This document shows, piece by piece, positions 50,205 to 64,000 of a DNA stretch of 64,000 nt (position 1 is its first letter; each line of letters starts with the position of its first letter). Source of the DNA: Cheilinus undulatus (taxonomy: Eukaryota > Chordata > Actinopteri > Labriformes > Labridae); assembly GCF_018320785.1 (NCBI RefSeq), contig NC_054882.1:555501-619500 (forward strand), read 5' to 3'. A program made the translations under genes and the position numbers. The notes under the pieces are model-generated. The model had not been told where the DNA came from. It saw only the letters and a list, made by a program, of their open reading frames with translations, and ran no database searches.

Positions 50205-50914
50205 GGCTGAGCTCCTCAGACACTCCTGATCCAGGACTTTCCAGGACCTCATTCAAGGAGCTGAGGCTCCAGGCAGATATCTGCACAGCTGCATCCAATC
50301 AGGATTCATCAGACTCACCTAGACCCTGATCAGGAGCCTCCTCCTCCCTCATGAAGAACCAGGACTGAAATATAAGAAACATTCAGCCAATCAGACGGTT
50401 TTAATCAGAGCGGTTCACCATGACAGAACACCTGAGAGCACAGGTAGACGTTTGTCCACGCTGAGATGAGATGTTGGTTAAAACCACATTTACAGTCCTT
50501 GCTGTCTTTGTTAGCCCTTTTGAAATGTATGTTCCCTTTCAGATGGGGTTGTTTATAGTAACATTTGAAAAATCATAAATAAAAAAAAATATATATATAT
50601 ATATATGTATATAAAAAACACACACATTTACAGTCCTGAATACAAGCCAGACCACCCCCCTTTCAGCAGAAAAACTGCTTCCATACTCCAGGAACCAAGA
50701 CCAAACATTCATGACCCCTGAAAACCCCTCAGAGACCACTTTAAGGTCATGACCCACCGTTGAACACCACCAAACCCTCAATAGAAGAAAAGTGAGACCT
50801 CGTCCACGTCTCAGACTCCTCCATCCTAGCAGCTGAGCCTGTCTCTAGTCCAGTCCTCTCCTTACAGCTCCATCACACTCACTGCTGGTCCACCAGGTGG
50901 GCTGGGACGTGTTG
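50205..50914. other. tbpl2 5' flank, unique sequence
   Basis: No further coding exon upstream of the ATG is evident. An (AT)n tract lies at about 50589-50610. A non-coding first exon may lie here or closer to 52.3 kb. Confidence 0.4.
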
Positions 50915-52145
50915 AGGATCACCAGGCTGAGTCTGGGATGTAATGAGAGTGACCAGGCTGAGTCTGGGACGTGTTGAGAGTGACCAGGCTGAGTCTGGGA
51001 CGTGTTGAGGGTGACCAGGCTGAGTCTGGGACGTAATGAGAGTGACCAGGCTGAGTCTGGGACGTGTTGAGAGTGACCAGGCTGAGTCTGGGACGTGTTG
51101 AGGGTGACCAGGCTGAGTCTGGGACGTGTTGAGAGTGACCAGGCTGAGTCTGGGACGTGTTGAGAGTGACCAGGCTGAGTCTGGGACGTGTTGAGGGTGA
51201 CCAGGCTGAGTCTGGGACGTGTTGAGGGTGACCAGGCTGAGTCTGGGACGTGTTGAGTGTGACCAGGCTGAGTCTGGGACGTGTTGAGGGTGACCAGGCT
51301 GAGTCTGGGACGTGTTGAGGGTGACCAGGCTGAGTCTGGGACGTGTTGAGGGTGACCAGGCTGAGTCTGGGACGTGTTGAGGGTGACCAGGCTGAGTCTG
51401 GGACGTGTTGAGGGTGACCAGGCTGAGTCTGGGACGTGTTGAGAGTGACCAGGCTGAGTCTGGGACGTGTTGAGGGTGACCAGGCTGAGTCTGGGACGTG
51501 TTGAGGGTGACCAGGCTGAGTCTGGGACGTGTTGAGGGTGACCAGGCTGAGTCTGGGACGTGTTGAGGGTGACCAGGCTGAGTCTGGGACGTGTTGAGGG
51601 TGACCAGGCTGAGTCTGGGACGTGTTGAGGGTGACCAGGCTGAGTCTGGGACGTGTTGAGGGTGACCAGGCTGAGTCTGGGACGTGTTGAGGGTGACCAG
51701 GCTGAGTCTGGGACGTGTTCAGAGTGACCAGGCTGAGTCTGGGACGTGTTGAGGGAGACCAGGCTGAGTCTGGGACGTGTTGAGAGTGACCAGGCTGAGT
51801 CTGGGACGTGTTGAGAGTGACCAGGCTGAGTCTGGGACATGTTGAGAGTGACCAGGCTGAGTCTGGGACATGTTGAGAGTGACCAGGCTGAGTCTGGGAC
51901 GTGTTGAGAGTGACCAGGCTGAGTCTGGGACATGTTGAGGGAGACCAGGCTGAGTCTGGGACATGTTGAGGGTGACCAGGCTGAGTCTGGGACGTGTTGA
52001 GGGTGACCAGGCTGAGTCTGGGACGTGTTGAGGGTGACCAGGCTGAGTCTGGGACGTGTTGAGGGTGACCAGGCTGAGTCTGGGACGTGTTGAGGGTGAC
52101 CAGGCTGAGTCTGGGACGTGTTGAGGGTGACCAGGCTGAGTCTGG
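50915..52145. repeat. Minisatellite, 31-bp unit, about 40 copies
   Basis: Units contain GACCAGGCTGAGTCTGGGAC and GTGTTGAG with G/A variants. Because 31 is not a multiple of 3, the minus strand reads a 31-residue cycle through three units, giving a false 362-codon frame. It lies between tbpl2 and jmjd7. Confidence 0.95.
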
Positions 52146-52594
52146 GATGCTGTGGCTGAATGAATATTTAGATCTGTGAGCTGATGGCCCTTAAAGCAGT
52201 GTAGGAAACACAGACAGACAGAAACAGTGTTTAAAATGATCAGAGAAGTGGATCTGCTGTCTATCAGTGAAAGTTAGTGGTTCTACCTGCTGAAAGAAAC
52301 CCAGCTCAGTTTCTCCATGCTGTAGGAATAAACTGTAGAAGAAGAGGACCTGTCCGACAGACTGAAGTACTCTCGGTCACCGGTAGGGGGCAGTAATACA
52401 ACAACATGCTTCGAAACTGCCGGAAATTGTAAAAGAAGACGGTGGAGGAAAATGCGCATGCGCATAAAAGTAAACACTACAGCATGGCACCGAACTTCGG
52501 AAACAACTGCTTTAACCGTTATTGATTATTGAGGATCTGATCCCTAATCGGTGACGTCACCACATCACCGTCACTGTTATGACGTAGAGAGAAG
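52146..52594 (+). promoter_or_regulatory. jmjd7 upstream region with NRF1-type palindrome
   Basis: The perfect palindrome TGCGCATGCGCA (52453-52464), the consensus NRF1 site, lies about 130 bases before the jmjd7 ATG. Just upstream, GTAGGGGGCAGTAATACAAC recalls a sequence often found near fish promoters (from memory). No TATA box. The region could also serve tbpl2, which is divergently oriented 2.3 kb away. Confidence 0.5.
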
Positions 52595-57619
<5,025 letters not shown>

Positions 57620-57707
57620 AGAAATATTTAAAAACTGGAGTTTGTCTCCATTCAGTAGTTTTTATTTTGGTGTTTGGGCTTCAAGAAAAGTTTGACCTTA
57701 GATATCT

Positions 57708-58428
57708 GTGTGGGGTCACACCTGGGGGACAGGTGAGCTAACCTGAGACATCTGTGTGGGGTCACACCTGAGGGACAGGTGAGCTAACCTGGGACATCTG
57801 TGTGGGGTCAAACCTGAGGGACAGGTGAGCTAACCTGAGACATCTGTGTGGGGTCACACCTGAGGGACAGGTGAGCTAACCTGGGACATCTGTGTGGGGT
57901 CAAACCTGAGGGACAGGTGAGCTAACCTGAGACATCTGTGTGGGGTCACACCTGGGGGACAGGTGAGCTAACCTGAGACATCTGTGTGGGGTCACACCTG
58001 AGGGACAGGTGAGCTAACCTGGGACATCTGTGTGGGGTCAAACCTGAGGGACAGGTGAGCTAACCTGAGACATCTGTGTGGGGTCAAACCTGGGGGACAG
58101 GTGAGCTAACCTGGGACATCTGTGTGGGGTCAAACCTGAGGGACAGGTGAGCTAACCTGAGACATCTGTGTGGGGTCACACCTGGGGGACAGGTGAGCTA
58201 ACCTGAGACATCTGTGGGGTCACACCTGAGGGACAGGTGAGCTAACCTGGGACATCTGTGTGGGGTCAAACCTGAGGGACAGGTGAGCTAACCTGAGACA
58301 TCTGTGTGGGGTCAAACCTGGGGGACAGGTGAGCTAACCTGGGACATCTGTGTGGGGTCAAACCTGAGGGACAGGTGAGCTAACCTGAGACATCTGTGTG
58401 GGGTCACACCTGAGGGACAGGTGAGCTA
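57708..58428. repeat. Minisatellite, 46-bp unit, about 16 copies
   Basis: Units contain GACATCTGTGTGGGGTCACA and CCTGAGGGACAGGTGAGCTA. It starts about 90 bases after the jmjd7 stop codon, so it is either in a long 3' UTR or just beyond the transcript end. Confidence 0.93.
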
Positions 58429-59569
58429 ATTTTGAGTGTAAATCACAGAAATGGAAAGACAAAATAAAAACTGGCTCCTGTATTTGTTTTTAAGATATGA
58501 TGGCTCTTTTTTTCTGTTGTAATTGAAGACTAGATTGAAAAGGAAATCACTTTACCCAAGGGGAATGAACATTTCAAAATAAAAGCCTAGGGATCCATCC
58601 ATTGTGTATGACAGTAAAATAATAGGCCTACTAAATAATCCTAGTGTGAATCTACTGCTGAATCCATGGGCTCTATTATAAGCAGATTAAAATGAATCAT
58701 TTACTGAGACTGAACTTCTGGAGGGATTTGTCCATGTCTGCAGCAGAAGTCAGATTTTATTTTATGATGTTTTTGTTTGGTGGAATGTTTTTTTCTTATA
58801 ATTCTATTCATGAACAAATATTCCTAAAGATATAAACCATTAATTCAGCAGTACATTAGAACAGGATGTGTAGAGGCAGCAGGCCTGTTATCAGACTGTA
58901 AACCTTTGGAGGTGCCTATGTTGGGTTTTATTTTGACACGGAGGCTTTTACTTTGAAATGTTTACCTTTCCTGTTTGGTCATGTTTTCCATTTCTTCAAG
59001 TTGGACCAATTTTTTAAAATTTGGGTTTTTTTTTTTCCAGCTTTTGTGATTGAAACTAAAACGCTGGAAAACTCTCTAAAAATCTAAGATGGAATTACAG
59101 AGTCTCCTCAGGTTTGAAGTTTTATTTTAACCAGGAAAGGGAATTCTTAATTTCTCGTGATAAATCCAAAGTTAAAAACATCCTGTTCCCAAATCGTGTT
59201 CTGCTTCTCATTTTCCAAACAGAAATAAAGGACAGACTCTCGTCTTTAAATCAGATTTTTCTGTGTTCTGATCAAAGCAGGAAGGTTAAAGAACTGAACT
59301 TTGGGGATGTAACATTCATTTCCCTGTATTTCTGAACTGAAGCAAGAGTTGTGAAGAAAAGAATGTTACATCACCACTGTTCTCTGATCCAAACAAACAG
59401 TATAAGGAAAAAATAAAGCATAGTTTATTCATTTCTGTGAGGAAAAGGAGAGAGAAGAGGTGATGAAGGTCGGGTTTAGACCAGCAGAGAGGGTGGAGGC
59501 GGGGCTTCCATGGCGTTAAAGAACGAGACGAGACATTTTGAACCCAAACAGGAAGTAAAGATAAAGCAC
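58429..59569. other. Region between jmjd7 and fbxo34 3' ends
   Basis: AT-rich unique sequence between two convergent genes. AATAAA on the plus strand at 58463-58468 and about 59409 could end jmjd7 transcripts. No coding exon is supported. Confidence 0.4.
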
Positions 59570-59575
59570 TTTATT
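59570..59575 (-). terminator. Likely poly(A) signal of fbxo34
   Basis: AATAAA on the minus strand, about 840 bases beyond the fbxo34 stop codon, giving a plausible 3' UTR at about 59550-60412. Confidence 0.55.
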
Positions 59576-60412
59576 AAAGCAACACCATGAAACAGCTGAA
59601 ACACAACAACCCTTAAAAAACGGAAATCTCTGAAGGTCAAAGGTCAAGGCTCACTCTTTTTTCTCCCCTCACATATAAACTATGATTTTTTTATTGCATC
59701 GTCTCCTCACAAGGCCACGCTGATTATCACGCACTCATAAACTCTCACTATGTACAAATGTAAACACAAGCAAGGTGCAACAACTAACATCCAATCAGAG
59801 CGCAGCACACACTGAAGTCCGCCCACATGAAGCCACGCCTCCTCAAAGGGACAGGCATTAAAAACTCTCTCTGATTGGACAGGTCACTGCGGATTAGAGC
59901 TAACATGGGTCATTATCCTCTCATGTTCATCATCCTTAGTTGGCAACTTTAGTGAAAAAAGGCGGAGCTCCTTCGCTCCTCCCCAGCTCCGCCCACTTTT
60001 CCAAAAGTTACCAACTACGGCCGACTATTGGCAAGAGTCCCAGTGTCCCCAGCTTCACCAGCATCCTCCCTCTGCCTTTGGTGATGTCATCCTTTGAAGT
60101 TTGTAGAGCATGCTTTGATCCTTTTAGAAAAGAGGAAAAGTCCTGTCTGAGACTCCGCCCCCTTCCCATAAATGGACAGTTGATTAGAGGAAGATGATTA
60201 TCGGGAAGCTTTGAGCAGCAGAGGGCACCACATGTAAGGTAAACATTCGCTGTGAAACTATAGAAATCCGTTTATGCACCCGTTCTTCTTCTGCTGCTTT
60301 GATTCATGTCAGGCTTGAAAGTGAAGGAGGCCACGCCCACACGCTCTCACACACGCTGAATGGCAAAGGATTGGAGGAGACATATACGCATCTGCCCAGC
60401 CCATTTGGAGTC

Positions 60413-62368
60413 TCAGTCGTCATGGCGCCCCCTCCTGTAGATCGGCACATTGATGCTGTGGAACACCGGAACCCAGCGGTTGTCATGGAGACCCACGTTA
60501 CAGCCGGGCGTGTCCCTGTGGGCGCCGTGGCAGCACATCCAGTACCCGGGGCCGTAGGGCAGCGCCTGACAGTACGGTTTATGATGCCAGCGGCACAGCG
60601 ACACGTCACCACGCCCGTAACGCTTCTTACACTGCTTACAGGGGTCGTCACGGTAACGGGGGTCAGACACCCAGAGTGAGTCAGCGGGCCGTACGCCATA
60701 TGTGTCGATGATGAAGTGGAAGTACTGGCAGGTGCACTTCAGCGCGGCGAGGCTCTGCGTGGGCAGGAACAAGAAGATCTTAACCAATACGTGATGAGGG
60801 AGCACCGTAAGATAGGGGCGGGGCTCCAGCAGCTGCTGCAGACGCTGACGCATCAACAGGAAGTCCTGGGACACGGACGCACGCCGCCCTACAGAAACCT
60901 TCGCCAAGGAGCACCCGGCGGCCGAAAGCACGGCACGCTCACATGACCTCCTCTGCTCTGATAGGCTATTAGAGTCATGGGGGCGGGGCCTTGAGTCTGT
61001 GCTGGGAGGTGCATAGTCTGAGGAGGGGCGTGGCGCAGGAGACATAAACAACAAACCTGGTGGAGGCTCCACCTCTTTGCTCAGGGAAAGGTTCTGCGAG
61101 GGGGGTGGGGCTTCTGTTTTAGGGACTGTCATGGTCGCCACCCTGGACTCACCTGGAAGGGGTGTGGCCTGACAGGTGGAAGAGGGCAGGGTCACAGCTA
61201 AGGTGGGTGGTGTTCCAAAGCAGCTGATTGGCTCCCTGCTGGCAGGCAATGACATCTCTGATGATATCACTTGTGTCGTCTCTGAAGACGACATCATCGA
61301 TGATGATATCACTGCTGACTGGCAGGGGGCAGGGCTGTGCTCCACAGGGGCGGGGCCATGCTCAGCGGCAGCCAGCAGGACCCGCCCCACACTTCTCCTC
61401 AGGCTGTTGCTCCGGGACAGCCCACCCTCTGTCCGTCGCTGTTGACACTCCCACTCCAGCCTCGCCACCATGTCTGACACCCTGATGCTCTCTGGCTCCT
61501 CCTCCCTGATGTTGGCGGGGTCCTTGAATTCACAGGGCGGGGCTCTGGACAAGGTAATGGAGGCGGAGCTCCTCTGTAGAGTTAGCAGTGGTTTGGTGTC
61601 TGTCTCATTGGCTCTCTGCTCCAGGAACGCAACCATCTCCACCACGGACACCTTCTGCTCCTCCCCCTCCTCCTCAGAAGCCACCCTGCCTAACCGCTGG
61701 GTCGCTTCTGGTCGCCATGGAGACGTTCTGTGGGCGGGCTGCTGGGGTTCCTGGCCCCTTTGGTCCTGCTGGATGGCATTCCCGGACCGTCGCCGTCGCT
61801 TGGCGCTGCAGTTTTCCTCCCGGCTTCCCTTCGCTTTGGTGGCCCTGAGGGGTCCTGATGAGGGGCTGTAGCTCTGACAGGCTGACAGCGTCCTTTCTCG
61901 GCTACCAGAACCGCTGGTTGGCATCCGTTCTCCACTGCCGTCTGAGCTCTGTCCATCTGGGGCAAAGATGGCGATCTTCTCCCGGACGTGTCCGGGCTTG
62001 ATCACAGTCCAAACGTCCAGGGAGGCGTCCATAACCTCCGGTGTGACCTCCAGTGTGGGCGGGCACAGTCTGAGTGTGTTGTTCTCACAGCCTACCGTCG
62101 GTGGGAGGAGCTGCAGGGGACCGCCAGGCGACACCTTGAGCCGTAGCGACGCCACGCTGCTGCCAACACCGTGATTGGTTGAGCCGCTGCAGCGCAGCGT
62201 GTTGGTGGAGATGACGCTGAGCGGGAGGCGGGGGCTGTTGCCATGGTTACTGCCGCAGGTCCTCAGCAGCGCCCCCTGCTGGCTCACAAACAGACCACTC
62301 TGCTGAGCACTGGGCGCATCCAACCGCAACTCTGAACGCACGAGCTTAGGACACGCCTTCAGGTGCAT
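60413..62368 (-). CDS. fbxo34: F-box only protein 34
   Basis: A single uninterrupted frame of 651 residues starting MHLKACPKL, as in vertebrate FBXO34 (about 711 in human). Blocks in order: DVWTVIKPGHVREKIAIF (about 118-135), the short motifs VVEMVAFLEQRA and VSDMVARLEWECQQR, the SLSRSNSLRRSVGRVLLA stretch, a Ser/Pro-rich variable middle, the F-box (LPHHVLVKIFLFLPTQSLAA, about 523-542) and a Cys/His-rich C-terminal tail (DDPCKQCKKRYGRGDVSLCR, then YWMCCHGAH). FBXO34 is the substrate-binding subunit of an SCF (SKP1-CUL1) ubiquitin ligase; substrates cannot be told from sequence. The conserved MHLK start and the MVARLE motif favour fbxo34 over the related fbxo46. A splice acceptor (TTCCAG|GACCACCATG) lies seven bases before the ATG, so a non-coding first exon is upstream. 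Confidence 0.95.
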   Translation of the reverse strand: MHLKACPKLVRSELRLDAPSAQQSGLFVSQQGALLRTCGSNHGNSPRLPLSVISTNTLRCSGSTNHGVGSSVASLRLKVSPGGPLQLLPPTVGCENNTLRLCPPTLEVTPEVMDASLDVWTVIKPGHVREKIAIFAPDGQSSDGSGERMPTSGSGSRERTLSACQSYSPSSGPLRATKAKGSREENCSAKRRRRSGNAIQQDQRGQEPQQPAHRTSPWRPEATQRLGRVASEEEGEEQKVSVVEMVAFLEQRANETDTKPLLTLQRSSASITLSRAPPCEFKDPANIREEEPESIRVSDMVARLEWECQQRRTEGGLSRSNSLRRSVGRVLLAAAEHGPAPVEHSPAPCQSAVISSSMMSSSETTQVISSEMSLPASREPISCFGTPPTLAVTLPSSTCQATPLPGESRVATMTVPKTEAPPPSQNLSLSKEVEPPPGLLFMSPAPRPSSDYAPPSTDSRPRPHDSNSLSEQRRSCERAVLSAAGCSLAKVSVGRRASVSQDFLLMRQRLQQLLEPRPYLTVLPHHVLVKIFLFLPTQSLAALKCTCQYFHFIIDTYGVRPADSLWVSDPRYRDDPCKQCKKRYGRGDVSLCRWHHKPYCQALPYGPGYWMCCHGAHRDTPGCNVGLHDNRWVPVFHSINVPIYRRGRHDD

Positions 62369-62375
62369 GGTGGTC

Positions 62376-62616
62376 CTGGAAGAGAGAGAGAACCGTGGTC
62401 AGAGGACAGCAGTAAGATCACAGAGATAGACCAATAGAGAGCAGACAGAGGAGAGAAGGAGCGCTGTGATTGGCTGCTGTCATCCATAAGTCTTCATCAG
62501 GTCATTGTTGATTATTGATCGTTGACTTTAGTCCTGATATCAACATCGATCAAAATGTTTGTTTACAGCATTACCTCTACAGCGCCACCTAGAGTCCACA
62601 CTACGCATTAGCTCCT
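62376..62616. other. fbxo34 5' intron, unique part
   Basis: Intron sequence between the coding-exon acceptor and a 56-bp array. No feature recognised. Confidence 0.4.
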
Positions 62617-63170
62617 CTGTCCCGGTCTCTCTGTCCTGTGTTTATATAACCCTGTTCCTGTGGTTAGTCCCTCTGTCCCGGTCTCTCTGTCCCGTGTTTA
62701 TATAACCCGGTTCCTGTGGTTAGTCCCTCTGTCCCGGTCTCTCTGTCCCGTGTTTATATAACCCGGTTCCTGTGGTTAGTCCCTCTGTCCCGGTCTCTCT
62801 GTCCCGTGTTTATATAACCCTGTTCCTGTGGTTAGTCCCTCTGTCCCGGTCTCTCTGTCCCGTGTTTATATAACCCTGTTCCTGTGGTTAGTCCCTCTGT
62901 CCCGGTCTCTCTGTCCCGTGTTTATATAACCCGGTTCCTGTGGTTAGTCCCTCTGTCCCGGTCTCTCTGTCCCGTGTTTATATAACCCTGTTCCTGTGGT
63001 TAGTCCCTCTGTCCCGGTCTCTCTGTCCCGTGTTTATATAACCCGGTTCCTGTGGTTAGTCCCTCTGTCCCGGTCTCTCTGTCCCGTGTTTATATAACCC
63101 GGTTCCTGTGGTTAGTCCCTCTGTCCCAGTCTCTCTGTCCCGTGTTTATATAACCCGGTTCCTGGCTTGG
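62617..63170. repeat. Minisatellite, 56-bp unit, about 10 copies
   Basis: Units contain CCCTCTGTCCCGGTCTCTCT, GTCCCGTGTTTATATAACCC and GGTTCCTGTGGTTAGT. Copies are nearly identical. Each holds a TATATAA-like motif, which is probably incidental. Confidence 0.95.
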
Positions 63171-64000
63171 TTAGCCTCGCTGTTGTGTAATCCTGATTGT
63201 TCCCAGACTCCTGCAGCTTTGGCTGATTGTCTGTGTGGATCTCAGTGTCAGTTCTCAGGGTGAGGGACTTCAGAGTCCTTTAGATCCCAGGTGTCAAACT
63301 CAACCACATCTGACCCCACCAGCAGGTCTCATTGAGTCCACAAGGCGGTTTGGGGAAAAGAGGAAAAATTATTTTTAAAAAAAGATGATTTTGCCATATT
63401 TACTAGGGGTGTGACTGCATTTTTAGATTAAAACCAAAATACAGAACCATTCTGTCTGATCCAGTACAAAAATCTAAAAAAAGGGGAAAACCAGATCATT
63501 TTATAACAGTCTAAGTGTCTTTGGGCTTATTTTTCACACACCTGCCCAGGTGTCTCACTCTGATTGGAGGATTATTAAATGAGGTTTTACTGGTACACCT
63601 TTGTTCTGGTTTTATTCATCCTGATGGTCCTGGTCTGACTGATCTGTAGGATGAAACAGTAGAGAGGAAGAGAAAAGGGACTTTAAGTCCTGTTATCACA
63701 TTTATTCATCTGTTAATCCCATCTCTCCCAGATTATCTAATCTGGATCTTTGACAGCTCTGACACTGACCCTCTTTAATGAACCGGATCAGTTCTCCTGA
63801 CTGGACTGGTCTGATCCCAAGGATCAACATCCTGAATCAGGTGTCTGCTATTTGGTGGGTTTACCTGCACACTGATGCTGATTGAATGCTGCTCCTGGGG
63901 GTGCGACCGTGGTTTGATTGACAGCTGCTCTGATCCCTTAGCCTCACATTTCTAATACAAACACTGTGACTCCTCCCACTCTGTAAACATCTGTGGTGTG
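63171..64000. other. Unique sequence upstream of the fbxo34 coding exon
   Basis: No exon, promoter or mobile element could be supported. It probably belongs to the long 5' intron of fbxo34, whose non-coding first exon would then lie beyond the window. Confidence 0.35.

Noticed and set aside
50845-51964. 362-codon minus frame
   Set aside because: A 31-bp array read over three units; no gene features.
61176-61871. Plus-strand frames of 85-133 codons over fbxo34
   Set aside because: Antisense shadows of the GC-rich fbxo34 coding exon, with no conservation-type motifs.
60413-62368. fbxo46 instead of fbxo34
   Set aside because: The MHLK start, the MVARLE motif and the QALPYGPGYWMCCH tail match fbxo34 better.

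Overview
The window is vertebrate nuclear DNA, almost certainly from a teleost fish. The genes have many short GT-AG exons, and the proteins are vertebrate-specific types (Atg14/Barkor, TBPL2/TRF3, JMJD7, FBXO34). The mobile elements are the Tc1, hAT and LINE remnants common in fish. There is no bacterial signal, no CRISPR array and no operon. All coordinates and splice phases below were worked out by eye from the sequence.

Layout. 1-2960: mostly non-coding, with a decayed LINE reverse transcriptase on the minus strand. 2972-19426 (minus): a secreted coiled-coil gene whose first exon carries a signal peptide and whose later exons are mostly 63-nt, phase-1 cassettes. It looks like the stalk of a teleost C1q-like protein, and its C-terminal end lies outside the window. 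24746-34249 (minus): atg14, ten exons found, the N-terminal cysteine-motif exon not found. 43694-50204 (minus): tbpl2, complete, 8 coding exons, 323 codons. 52595-57619 (plus): jmjd7, complete, 9 exons, 340 codons. 60413-62368 (minus): fbxo34, complete coding exon, 651 codons. The order atg14-tbpl2-fbxo34 recalls the tetrapod FBXO34-ATG14-TBPL2 neighbourhood, with jmjd7 sitting between tbpl2 and fbxo34. The genes work in unrelated processes (autophagy initiation, germline/oocyte transcription, JmjC hydroxylation, ubiquitin ligase substrate choice), so this is inherited synteny rather than a functional cluster.

The dominant feature is tandem repetition. About 28 separate minisatellites, with units from 12 to 63 bp and almost every one of a different sequence, cover roughly 34-35 kb, a little over half of the window. 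They fill introns nearly end to end (the first observed atg14 intron is about 97% one 63-bp array; tbpl2 intron 5 about 95% one array; jmjd7 intron 1 about 96% two arrays), while exons stay intact. At three jmjd7 splice sites the array unit includes the splice site itself, so the real site is the first or last copy of a row of decoys. One of these rows opens with a perfect 24-bp inverted repeat that covers an in-frame decoy acceptor. This is the most unusual structure I found. Nearly all very long open frames in the window are read-throughs of these arrays and are not genes.
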